5,608 nucleotides of DNA from Elusimicrobiota bacterium (lineage in GTDB: Bacteria; Elusimicrobiota; Elusimicrobia; UBA1565; UBA9628), in NCBI GenBank assembly GCA_023249695.1, contig JAHFCD010000187.1:1-5608 (forward strand), in the 5' to 3' direction. The notes beneath the pieces were generated by a model that saw nothing but the letters and a program-made list of their open reading frames with translations, was not told the DNA's origin and did not search any database. This document shows positions 1 through 5,334 of the stretch, piece after piece (position 1 is the first letter of the stretch; the number at the start of each line of letters is the position of its first letter). The position numbers and the translations under genes are program-made.

Positions 1-41
1 TGCTCGACGAAATCTTCTCCAAGTTCTGCATCGGAAAGTGA
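1..41 (+). CDS. mnmE: MnmE (TrmE) tRNA modification GTPase, C-terminal end only
   Basis: This is the last 12 codons of a gene that begins before the window; the first complete codon starts at base 3 and the stop is TGA at 39-41. The readable tail is LDEIFSKFCIGK. MnmE proteins characteristically end in an (I)F..FCIGK motif, whose cysteine is known to be needed for the modification reaction although not for GTP hydrolysis. MnmE is a dimeric, G-domain protein that binds a formyl-tetrahydrofolate-type cofactor. With MnmG it installs the carboxymethylaminomethyl (or aminomethyl) group at C5 of wobble uridine 34. The presence of mnmG about 2.3 kb downstream on the same strand supports the call. 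Only the tail is visible, so nothing can be said about the G domain. Confidence 0.88.
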   Translation, partial: LDEIFSKFCIGK

Positions 42-55
42 GGCCCTGATCAATC

Positions 56-403
56 ATGCCGTCCTCCAAACCCCCCAAGAAAACGCCTAAGCCGACGCCG
101 CTTCCGCGCACTCCCGTGTCCGGCATCTCGCCCGACGAGCAGATCGTGGGCGCGCCGTTTCTCGGCAAGGTCCGGGCCTACGACGCCAAGCATCATGAGA
201 TGACGATCCTCCTCGAGGTGCCCGTCTCCGCCGGCGACGCGCTGCGCGTCAAGGGACGAGACACCGACCTCTCCCAGCGCGTCGAGAGGCTCGTCGTCGG
301 CAAGCGCTGCGTGCAGAGCGCCCTGGCGGGCGAGACCGTCGTGTGCTCCGTCGCCGACCGCGTCCGCGTCGGGGACGCCGTGTACAAGGTCCGCAACACG
401 TGA
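56..403 (+). CDS. Stand-alone EF-Tu domain 2-like (translation factor-type beta-barrel) small protein
   Basis: This encodes a 115-residue protein. Residues 1 to about 29 are a Pro/Lys/Arg-rich, probably disordered basic tail (PPKKTPKPTP at 6-15). Residues 31-112 form one compact beta-rich domain. The pattern GKV at 37-39, GDALRVKGRDTDLSQRVE at 60-77, a stretch around AGE at 91-93, and DRVRVGDAVYKV at 101-112 matches the small 'translation elongation factor-like' proteins. These consist of only the domain 2 barrel of EF-Tu-type GTPases, also found at the C-terminus of some U32 peptidases. There is no GTPase domain, so it cannot be an elongation factor itself; binding to RNA, a ribosome or a modification enzyme is an inference. 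ATG 56 lies 14 bases after the mnmE stop, with a weak GAGG at 40-43. Its stop overlaps the next start. The fold family is fairly secure; the cellular role is unknown. Confidence 0.85.
   Translation: MPSSKPPKKTPKPTPLPRTPVSGISPDEQIVGAPFLGKVRAYDAKHHEMTILLEVPVSAGDALRVKGRDTDLSQRVERLVVGKRCVQSALAGETVVCSVADRVRVGDAVYKVRNT
386..389 (+). promoter_or_regulatory. Ribosome binding site deciding the GTG start at 400
   Basis: AAGG lies 10 bases before GTG 400, inside the end of the preceding gene. It favours GTG 400 over the in-frame GTG at 343. The 343 start would add an Arg-rich 19-residue leader that is simply the out-of-frame reading of the upstream gene. Confidence 0.5.
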
Positions 404-1623
404 TTTCGTCGCCGAACGGAGTGCTGGCCCTGCTCCTGTCCGTGAACATCCTCAATTACGTCGACCGGCAGATCGTGTACGCGCTCCTTCCGCTGATCTC
501 CAGCGATCTCCACCTCAGCGACGCGCAAGCGGGCAGCCTCGCGTCGGCCTTCATGATCGTCTACATGCTGGCCGCGCCGCCGATCGCGTGGCTCGCGGAC
601 TCGCGCGGGCGAAAGCCGTGGATCGCGGCCGGGGTCGGAATCTGGAGCCTCGCGACCGGCGCGGCCGGCCTGGCCTCCGGCTTTATCTCGCTTTTTTTCT
701 CGCGCGCCGCGGTGGGGATCGGCGAGGCGTGCTACGGCGCGATCTCTCCGGCCTTCGTCGCCGAGCGCTTCCCGTCCGAAAAGCGGGGCTCGGCGCTCGC
801 GATCTTCAGCCTCGCCATCCCCGTCGGCTCCGCCCTCGGCTACGCGGGGGGCGGCAAGCTCGGCGAAATCCTCGGCTGGCGCCACGCGTTCTGGGTCGTC
901 GGCCTTCCGGGCCTCCTGCTCGCGGCCGTCTGCCTGCTCCTGCCCAACGACAAGCCTCACGCCGCGACGCCCGCGCCCGTCGACGGCTACCGGGCGGTGT
1001 GGGGCGTGCGCTCGTTCCGCTTGATGACCTTCGCCGGGGCCGGCATGACCTTCGCGCTCGGCGGGTTCGCCGTTTGGATGCCGACTTTTTTCCACCGCTC
1101 GTGGGGCCTGAGCGTCGGCGACGCGGGGCTCCGCTTCGGCGCCGTCACGGTGCTGGCCGGCCTGACCGGCAGCCTACTCGGCGGCTATTTGTCGGACCGC
1201 CTGCGCCGCAAGAACCGGCACGCGGACCTCGTCGTCTCGGGCTGGGGCCTGCTGCTCGGCATGCCGCTCGCCGCCGCCGCGATCAGCGCGCCGACGTTTC
1301 ACGCCTCCATCGCCTGCCTCTTCCTCGCCGAAACGATGCTGTTCCTCAACATGGGGCCGCTTAACGCGGCCATCGTCTCGGTGATCCCGCTCGAGAAGCG
1401 CTCGATGGCTTTCGCGGCCAACATCTTCGTCATCCATCTGCTCGGCGACGCGGCGTCGCCCGCGCTGATCGGCTGGGGCTCGGACCATTTCGGCCTGACC
1501 GCGGCGCTGCTCTCGACCTGCCTGGCGCTCGGCGTCGGCGGCTCGATGTGCCTGCTCGCCCGCGCGGACTTCGCCGGAGATTCCGACGCCGCGCTCCCGC
1601 CGCCGGCCGGAGCCCGCGCATGA
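400..1623 (+). CDS. Spinster-like major facilitator superfamily transporter
   Basis: This is a 407-residue polytopic inner-membrane protein with about 12 hydrophobic segments, the usual MFS size. Family hallmarks: NYVDRQ in TM1 at 19-24; the loop 2-3 motif LADSRGRK at 65-72; GIGEA at the TM4 position (Glu109); an IPVGSALGY motif in TM5; and a second loop motif GGYLSDRLRRK in the C-terminal half near 261. This combination is typical of the Spinster (Spns) group rather than sugar or drug transporters. In animals Spns proteins move sphingosine-1-phosphate or lysophospholipids. In the bacterial homologue studied structurally, an Asp-Arg pair in TM1 and a Glu in TM4 are the proton-coupling residues; Asp22, Arg23 and Glu109 fit those positions and spacing. 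The substrate here is unknown, a lipid or organic anion being inferred. GTG 400 is chosen because GTGA overlaps the previous stop. The tail after about 395 is a short Ala/Pro-rich extension. Confidence 0.92.
   Translation: MISSPNGVLALLLSVNILNYVDRQIVYALLPLISSDLHLSDAQAGSLASAFMIVYMLAAPPIAWLADSRGRKPWIAAGVGIWSLATGAAGLASGFISLFFSRAAVGIGEACYGAISPAFVAERFPSEKRGSALAIFSLAIPVGSALGYAGGGKLGEILGWRHAFWVVGLPGLLLAAVCLLLPNDKPHAATPAPVDGYRAVWGVRSFRLMTFAGAGMTFALGGFAVWMPTFFHRSWGLSVGDAGLRFGAVTVLAGLTGSLLGGYLSDRLRRKNRHADLVVSGWGLLLGMPLAAAAISAPTFHASIACLFLAETMLFLNMGPLNAAIVSVIPLEKRSMAFAANIFVIHLLGDAASPALIGWGSDHFGLTAALLSTCLALGVGGSMCLLARADFAGDSDAALPPPAGARA
1609..1612 (+). promoter_or_regulatory. Ribosome binding site for the membrane protein starting at 1620
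   Basis: GGAG lies 7 bases upstream of ATG 1620. That ATG forms an ATGA overlap with the transporter stop. The site supports this start over in-frame upstream starts that run inside the transporter gene. Confidence 0.6.
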
Positions 1624-2381
1624 AGAAGCTCCTGGGCTTCGGCCGCCTCTTCCTCTTCTCGCCGGCGAAGGCCGCCGCGGCGTGCGCCGAGGACCGGGCG
1701 CCGCTCGACGCGGTGAAGCTCTACGCCCTGACCTTGCTGACCACGGCGGTCTTCTACCGCTTCAAGCCGTACGACTTTCCCGACGCGAACGCCGCCGTTC
1801 CGATGGGCCCGCAAGGCCTCTTTTTCTGGCTCAAGGTCATGCTCTGGCAGCCCCTGCTGATGGCCGCGCTGATCGCCTTCGCGGGCGTCCTGCTGCGCTG
1901 GCTCAAGGACGGCTGGCTGCCCGTCAAGGTCGCGACCGCTTTTCTCTGGTGCGCAATCCCGCTGATCCTGACGGTCTTGTACGTGAAGAGCGGAATTCCC
2001 AAGGCGGCGTTCGGCGTCCTGATGATCCTCTGGGCGGTGCCGGGGCTGCAGGTCGGACGCGGCGTGCCGGCCGTCGAGTGGCGCCTGCTGGCGACCTTCC
2101 TGCTGGGGCTGAACGTCGTCGAGCTCGCGGCCATGGCCCCCGAAGCCCTCGTGACCGCGCTGCGCTGGGAGGCGGGCTACAAGGCCGTCGTCGGCCTCGC
2201 CGGCTTCTGGATGCTCGTCGGCGGCGCCCTCGGCCTCAAGGCGCTGGCGCCGCGCCGCCCTCTGCCCCGCGCGCTGCTGCCGCTGCTGTTCGCGCTCGTC
2301 CTGCAGATCGAGGTCGTCATCGCCGCCTTCATGCTCGGCTGGCTTCCGGTCGAGACGCTCAAGGCCCTCCTGTATGGCTGA
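1620..2381 (+). CDS. Multi-pass membrane protein of unknown function, weakly Yip1-like
   Basis: This 253-residue hydrophobic protein has about seven candidate membrane segments, near residues 29-46, 68-92, 102-122, 129-143, 156-173, 187-209 and 218-242. The N-terminus is short and cytoplasm-like (MKKLLGFGRLFLFSP, with Pro15), followed by a charged linker at 24-33. The opening layout, a 'lfl.P' patch, then a short helix and a bundle of hydrophobic helices, resembles bacterial Yip1-domain proteins. I cannot point to a diagnostic motif, so that assignment is tentative. No catalytic residues, signal peptidase site or binding motif is visible. It is translationally coupled on both sides: ATGA overlap with the transporter and an 8-base overlap with mnmG. 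It is therefore probably made with them. It could assist the transporter or simply be co-transcribed. The gene is certain; its function is not known. Confidence 0.85.
   Translation: MKKLLGFGRLFLFSPAKAAAACAEDRAPLDAVKLYALTLLTTAVFYRFKPYDFPDANAAVPMGPQGLFFWLKVMLWQPLLMAALIAFAGVLLRWLKDGWLPVKVATAFLWCAIPLILTVLYVKSGIPKAAFGVLMILWAVPGLQVGRGVPAVEWRLLATFLLGLNVVELAAMAPEALVTALRWEAGYKAVVGLAGFWMLVGGALGLKALAPRRPLPRALLPLLFALVLQIEVVIAAFMLGWLPVETLKALLYG
2361..2364 (+). promoter_or_regulatory. Ribosome binding site for mnmG
   Basis: AAGG sits 9 bases before ATG 2374, within the end of the preceding membrane-protein gene. It supports ATG 2374, which gives the expected short leader before the FAD-binding strand. Confidence 0.5.
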
Positions 2382-4116
2382 CGCGCTGTTTCCCCGGAGC
2401 TACGACGTCATCGTCGTCGGCGGAGGCCACGCGGGCGTCGAGGCGGCGCTCGCCGCCGCGCGCATGGGCCGCGCGACCTTGCTGCTGACGCAGAACCTCG
2501 ACACGATCGCGACGATGTCCTGCAATCCGTCCATCGGCGGCGTGGGAAAGGGGCAGATGGTCCGCGAGGTGGACGCGCTCGGCGGAGAGATGGCGAAGGC
2601 CGCCGACCGCTCCTCGTTTTTTTCGCAGACGCTCAACCTCAGCAAGGGCCAGGCCGTCCGTTCGCCGCGCGTGCAGTGCGACAAGGCCGCGTACCGCGCG
2701 GGCCAGAAATCCGCCGTCGAAGCTTGCGCCGGCCTCGACCCGGTCCAGGACGAGGCCTCGGAGCTTTGGCTCGAGGGGTCCGTCCTGCGGGGCGTCATCT
2801 CGCGCCGCGGCACGCGCTATGAAGGGAAAACCGTCGTCCTCACGACCGGCACCTTCCTCAACGGCCTCGCGCACGTCGGCCTGAAAACTCACGCGGCCGG
2901 CCGCAGCGGCGAGGCGCCCTCGCTCGGCCTCTCGTCGTCCCTGACGGCGCTCGGGATCGCCGTCGGCCGGCTCAAGACCGGCACGCCGCCGCGCCTTCAC
3001 GCCCGCTCGATCGACTTCTCCAAGCTTCAGCGCCAGGACGGGGAGAATCCGCCGAAGCCTTTTTCGCACTTCAACGAGCGCATCGACAACCCCCAGCTGC
3101 CCAGCTGGGTCGCCTACACCAACGCGCTCACGCACCAAACGATTCGCGACAACCTTGGATTCTCGCCTCTCTACTCAGGCGCGATAGCGGGCGTCGGCCC
3201 GCGCTATTGCCCGTCGATCGAGGACAAGGTCGTCAAGTTCCCGCAGAAGGAGCGCCACCAGCTTTTCCTGGAGCCCGAGGGCTGGAACACGAACGAGATC
3301 TACCTCAACGGCATGTCGACGAGCCTTCCCGAGGACGCCCAGCGCGCCCTCGTCGCCACGATCCCCGGGCTCGAGAACGCGCTGCTCACGCGCTGCGGCT
3401 ACGCGATCGAGTACGACTTCTGCCAGCCGACCCAGCTCACCGACACGCTCGAGAGCCGGGCGGTCCCGGGCCTTTTCTTCGCCGGCCAGATCAACGGGAC
3501 CACCGGGTACGAGGAGGCCGCCGGCCAGGGGCTGCTCGCGGGCGTCAACGCGTCGCTTCGCGCGACGACCGGCGACCGATTCCGGCTCGGCCGCGACGAG
3601 GCCTACATCGGCGTCATGATCGACGATCTCGTCGTGCGCGGCGTGGACGAGCCGTACCGCATGTTCACCGCCCGCGCCGAAAACCGCCTGAGCCTGCGCG
3701 CCGACGACGCCGACCTGCGCCTGATGGAAAAGGGCTTCGCGCTCGGCCTCATCGCGCCGCCGGCGCGCGAGCGTTTCCTGCGCTACCGCGAGCTCGTCCT
3801 CGACGGGGGGGAGGCCGCGGACGCGGACCTCGCGCCGTGGTCCATGGCGAAGGTGCGGGAGCAGCGCGAGCTGCGGTCCTCCTACAAGCCCTACATCAGC
3901 CGCGAGCGCGGCTCGTCCGAGCGCCTGAAAGCCGCGGAGCTCGTGGAGATCCCCGAGAATCTCGACTACGCCTCGATCGGGGCGCTGACCGCCGAATCGC
4001 GGCAGAAGCTGTCGCGCCTGCGCCCGCGCACGCTCGGCCAGGCGGGACGCGTCCCCGGCGTGACGCCGTCGGACCTTCAAATCATCTGGGTGCACTCCGC
4101 CCGCGCCCGATCATGA
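2374..4116 (+). CDS. mnmG: MnmG (GidA) tRNA U34 carboxymethylaminomethyl-modifying enzyme, FAD-dependent, shortened form
   Basis: This FAD- and NADH-dependent enzyme works with MnmE to modify C5 of uridine 34 in tRNAs that read split codon boxes. It has 580 residues against about 620-630 in the family. The FAD dinucleotide fold is VIVVGGGHAGVEAA at 12-25. CNPSIGGVGKG follows at 50-60, with Cys50. GRLKTGTPPRL lies in the middle, then YCPSIEDKV with Cys279. Cys50 and Cys279 match the two cysteines known to be important in E. coli MnmG (47 and 277). GTTGYEEAAGQG at 375-386 and EPYRMFTARAE, the long family signatures, are intact. The end (YKPYI at 504-508, then a GQAGRVPGVTP stretch) is the normal C-terminal domain. 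Between about 461 and 504 the spacing is roughly 45 residues shorter than in E. coli, so a helical insert seems absent. TrmFO is excluded by the full C-terminal domain. ATG 2374 overlaps the previous gene by 8 bases. Confidence 0.97.
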   Translation: MADALFPRSYDVIVVGGGHAGVEAALAAARMGRATLLLTQNLDTIATMSCNPSIGGVGKGQMVREVDALGGEMAKAADRSSFFSQTLNLSKGQAVRSPRVQCDKAAYRAGQKSAVEACAGLDPVQDEASELWLEGSVLRGVISRRGTRYEGKTVVLTTGTFLNGLAHVGLKTHAAGRSGEAPSLGLSSSLTALGIAVGRLKTGTPPRLHARSIDFSKLQRQDGENPPKPFSHFNERIDNPQLPSWVAYTNALTHQTIRDNLGFSPLYSGAIAGVGPRYCPSIEDKVVKFPQKERHQLFLEPEGWNTNEIYLNGMSTSLPEDAQRALVATIPGLENALLTRCGYAIEYDFCQPTQLTDTLESRAVPGLFFAGQINGTTGYEEAAGQGLLAGVNASLRATTGDRFRLGRDEAYIGVMIDDLVVRGVDEPYRMFTARAENRLSLRADDADLRLMEKGFALGLIAPPARERFLRYRELVLDGGEAADADLAPWSMAKVREQRELRSSYKPYISRERGSSERLKAAELVEIPENLDYASIGALTAESRQKLSRLRPRTLGQAGRVPGVTPSDLQIIWVHSARARS

Positions 4117-4790
4117 CCGCCCCCGCGCTCGACCGCCTCGCCGAAGCGGCCGCGGCGTGGGGGGAGCCCCTGAACGCGGCCGCGCTCGAGGAAATTTCCT
4201 CCTACCTCGCCTTCGTGCGCGAGAAAAACGAGGAGGTGAACTTGACCGCGGACGCCGAGTGGGACGAGCTGGTCCTCAAGCACGCGGCCGACGGGGTGTT
4301 CGCCGTCAGCGTCCTGCGGACCGTGCTTCCGAACGCGCCTCGAATCCTCGATCTCGGCTCCGGCGCCGGCTTTATCGGCATCGTGATGAAGCTGGCCTGG
4401 CCCGAGGCGCAGGTGACCTTGATGGAGTCCGTCGAGCGCAAGTACCGCTTCCTCAACGCGGCCGCGACGCGCACCGGCCTCCGGGGCCTGCGCGTGCTCA
4501 ACCGCCGAGCCGGCTCCGGCGCGGCGCTCACCGCCTATGAGCTCGGTCACGACGCCGTGATCGAGCGCGCCTTGGCCGAGCTTCCCGAAGCGCTCCGCCT
4601 GAGCGCGCCGATGATCGGGCCGAAAGGGCTCATCGCGGCCTTCCAATCGGAGGAGCCGGATCCATCCGAGCCCGTCCTCGCGAAGGCTCTGGCCGCGACA
4701 CGCGTCAGAGTGCTACAGTCTTGCCCTTACCGACGTCCAAATGAAGCGCGCGACCGCCGTCTGGTCCTGTTCAAGCGCCTGGAGGATTGA
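4113..4790 (+). CDS. rsmG: RsmG (GidB) 16S rRNA (guanine-N7) methyltransferase, G527 position
   Basis: This 225-residue SAM-dependent methyltransferase has a usual length for the family. In E. coli numbering it makes m7G527 of 16S rRNA, in the 530 loop near the decoding centre; loss gives low-level streptomycin resistance in several bacteria. An N-terminal helical region carries EKNEEVNLT at 37-45, the family's N..NLT signature. Motif I is ILDLGSGAGFIGI at 78-90, where most relatives have GFPG; here the proline is replaced by Ile88. Glu105 (MESVERKYRFL) ends the second strand and is expected to hold the SAM ribose. IERALAEL corresponds to the conserved RA.A motif. It starts in an ATGA overlap with mnmG and has no Shine-Dalgarno sequence in front, so its translation probably depends on ribosomes finishing mnmG. 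The mnmG-rsmG order is very common in bacteria. Confidence 0.95.
   Translation: MTAPALDRLAEAAAAWGEPLNAAALEEISSYLAFVREKNEEVNLTADAEWDELVLKHAADGVFAVSVLRTVLPNAPRILDLGSGAGFIGIVMKLAWPEAQVTLMESVERKYRFLNAAATRTGLRGLRVLNRRAGSGAALTAYELGHDAVIERALAELPEALRLSAPMIGPKGLIAAFQSEEPDPSEPVLAKALAATRVRVLQSCPYRRPNEARDRRLVLFKRLED
4711..4719 (+). promoter_or_regulatory. Possible internal extended -10 promoter within the 3' end of rsmG
   Basis: TGCTACAGT reads as TGn followed by TACAGT, which shares four of six bases with TATAAT. No good -35 hexamer lies 16-18 bases upstream. It would start transcripts around 4726, about 70 bases before the small membrane protein at 4794. Bases in GC-rich coding sequence can give this by chance, so it is only a candidate. 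Confidence 0.25.
4781..4785 (+). promoter_or_regulatory. Strong ribosome binding site deciding the ATG start at 4794
   Basis: GGAGG sits 8 bases before ATG 4794, an ideal spacing, and lies within the last codons of rsmG. The alternative in-frame ATG at 4800 would be 14 bases away. It is the best Shine-Dalgarno sequence in the window, which suggests independent, efficient initiation of the downstream gene. Confidence 0.75.
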
Positions 4791-4793
4791 CCG

Positions 4794-5291
4794 ATGCAGA
4801 TGCTCAGCCGCTATTTCACGCCGTTCGCGCTGGTGCTCATCTTGTCGGCCGTCCGTTTCGGCGAGCCCGAGTCCGGCACGACGAGGATCGCGCTCTCCAT
4901 TTTGTGCGCCGACGTGCTCCTCAACTGGTGGATCGGGAAGAACCAATATCGCTGGGCCGGCTGGGCGGGCCGGTTCCGCCAGATGCAGGTGTGGCTGAAC
5001 TTCGTCGTCGCCGTCCCGCTGTTCTATCTCCTGTATCCGTACTGGGGCCCGATGTGGCTTCTGTTCGTCCTCGCGCCGACGGCCGCGGCGCTCACGACCT
5101 CGAAGCTCGAGACCGTGCTGTGCTCGCTGACCGCCGCCGGGTCCATGATCGGCATCATCTGGTATCGCCAGCCCCTCGAAGGCCCGTTTCTCGGCATGGT
5201 CCTCTCGCACGCCGCCTTCATCGTCATCTTCTCCCTGTTCGTGCACAGCCTGGCCCAGACGGCCCTGCGCATGCGCGGCGCCAACAGCTGA
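4794..5291 (+). CDS. Small multi-pass membrane protein of unknown function
   Basis: The 165-residue protein is almost entirely hydrophobic, with about six candidate membrane segments near residues 7-22, 32-47, 66-83, 86-101, 107-124 and 134-154. Loops are short; the one at 48-65 (GKNQYRWAGWAGRFRQ) is basic and aromatic, suggesting a cytoplasmic side. Trp and Tyr are frequent near segment ends. There is no signal peptide cleavage site, no catalytic motif and no soluble domain. The layout resembles the membrane-only input part of some sensor proteins or a small integral membrane enzyme, but I cannot assign a family. It begins 3 bases after the rsmG stop with a strong ribosome binding site, so it is likely co-transcribed. 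Many bacteria carry parA/parB in this place after rsmG; they are absent here. Another frame across the same bases starts with TTG at 4787 and is rejected because it lacks this hydrophobic pattern. Confidence 0.85.
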   Translation: MQMLSRYFTPFALVLILSAVRFGEPESGTTRIALSILCADVLLNWWIGKNQYRWAGWAGRFRQMQVWLNFVVAVPLFYLLYPYWGPMWLLFVLAPTAAALTTSKLETVLCSLTAAGSMIGIIWYRQPLEGPFLGMVLSHAAFIVIFSLFVHSLAQTALRMRGANS

Positions 5292-5299
5292 GGACGGGG

Positions 5300-5328
5300 T
5301 GGTCAAACCCGCGCGGAGGGGCTAAACT
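5300..5328 (+). promoter_or_regulatory. Candidate sigma-70-type promoter before the last gene
   Basis: TGGTCA at 5300-5305 (four of six bases of TTGACA) is separated by 17 bases from TAAACT at 5323-5328 (four of six of TATAAT). The gap between genes here, 43 bases, is the largest in the window, and it is locally A-rich against a GC-rich background. Transcription would begin about 5335, on or next to the GTG start codon. Confidence 0.4.
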
Positions 5329-5334
5329 AACCCT

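Noticed and set aside
343..399. Earlier GTG start for the transporter
   Set aside because: It adds an Arg-rich 19-residue leader read out of frame from the preceding gene. GTG 400 has the GTGA overlap and a suitably placed AAGG.
193..1095. Long open frame on the - strand (300 codons) opposite the transporter and the small protein
   Set aside because: It is rich in Arg, Gly, Glu and Ala with no hydrophobic core or motif, and lies antisense to two well-supported genes. GC-rich codons give such shadows.
2359..3138. - strand frame of 259 codons opposite mnmG
   Set aside because: It is an antisense shadow of a highly conserved gene, without a recognisable domain.
3805..3811. Run of seven G in mnmG as a possible frameshift explaining the short protein
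   Set aside because: MnmG similarity continues in the same frame on both sides through the C-terminus, so a single-base error here does not explain the roughly 45-residue difference.
3207..4112. Upstream extension of the rsmG frame inside mnmG
   Set aside because: The extension is Arg/Pro-rich low-complexity sequence in an alternative frame of mnmG. RsmG similarity begins only at ATG 4113.
5297..5310. Small inverted repeat GGGT...ACCC after the 5291 stop, as a terminator
   Set aside because: The stem is only four pairs with a six-base loop and no T-run follows, so an intrinsic terminator is not supported.
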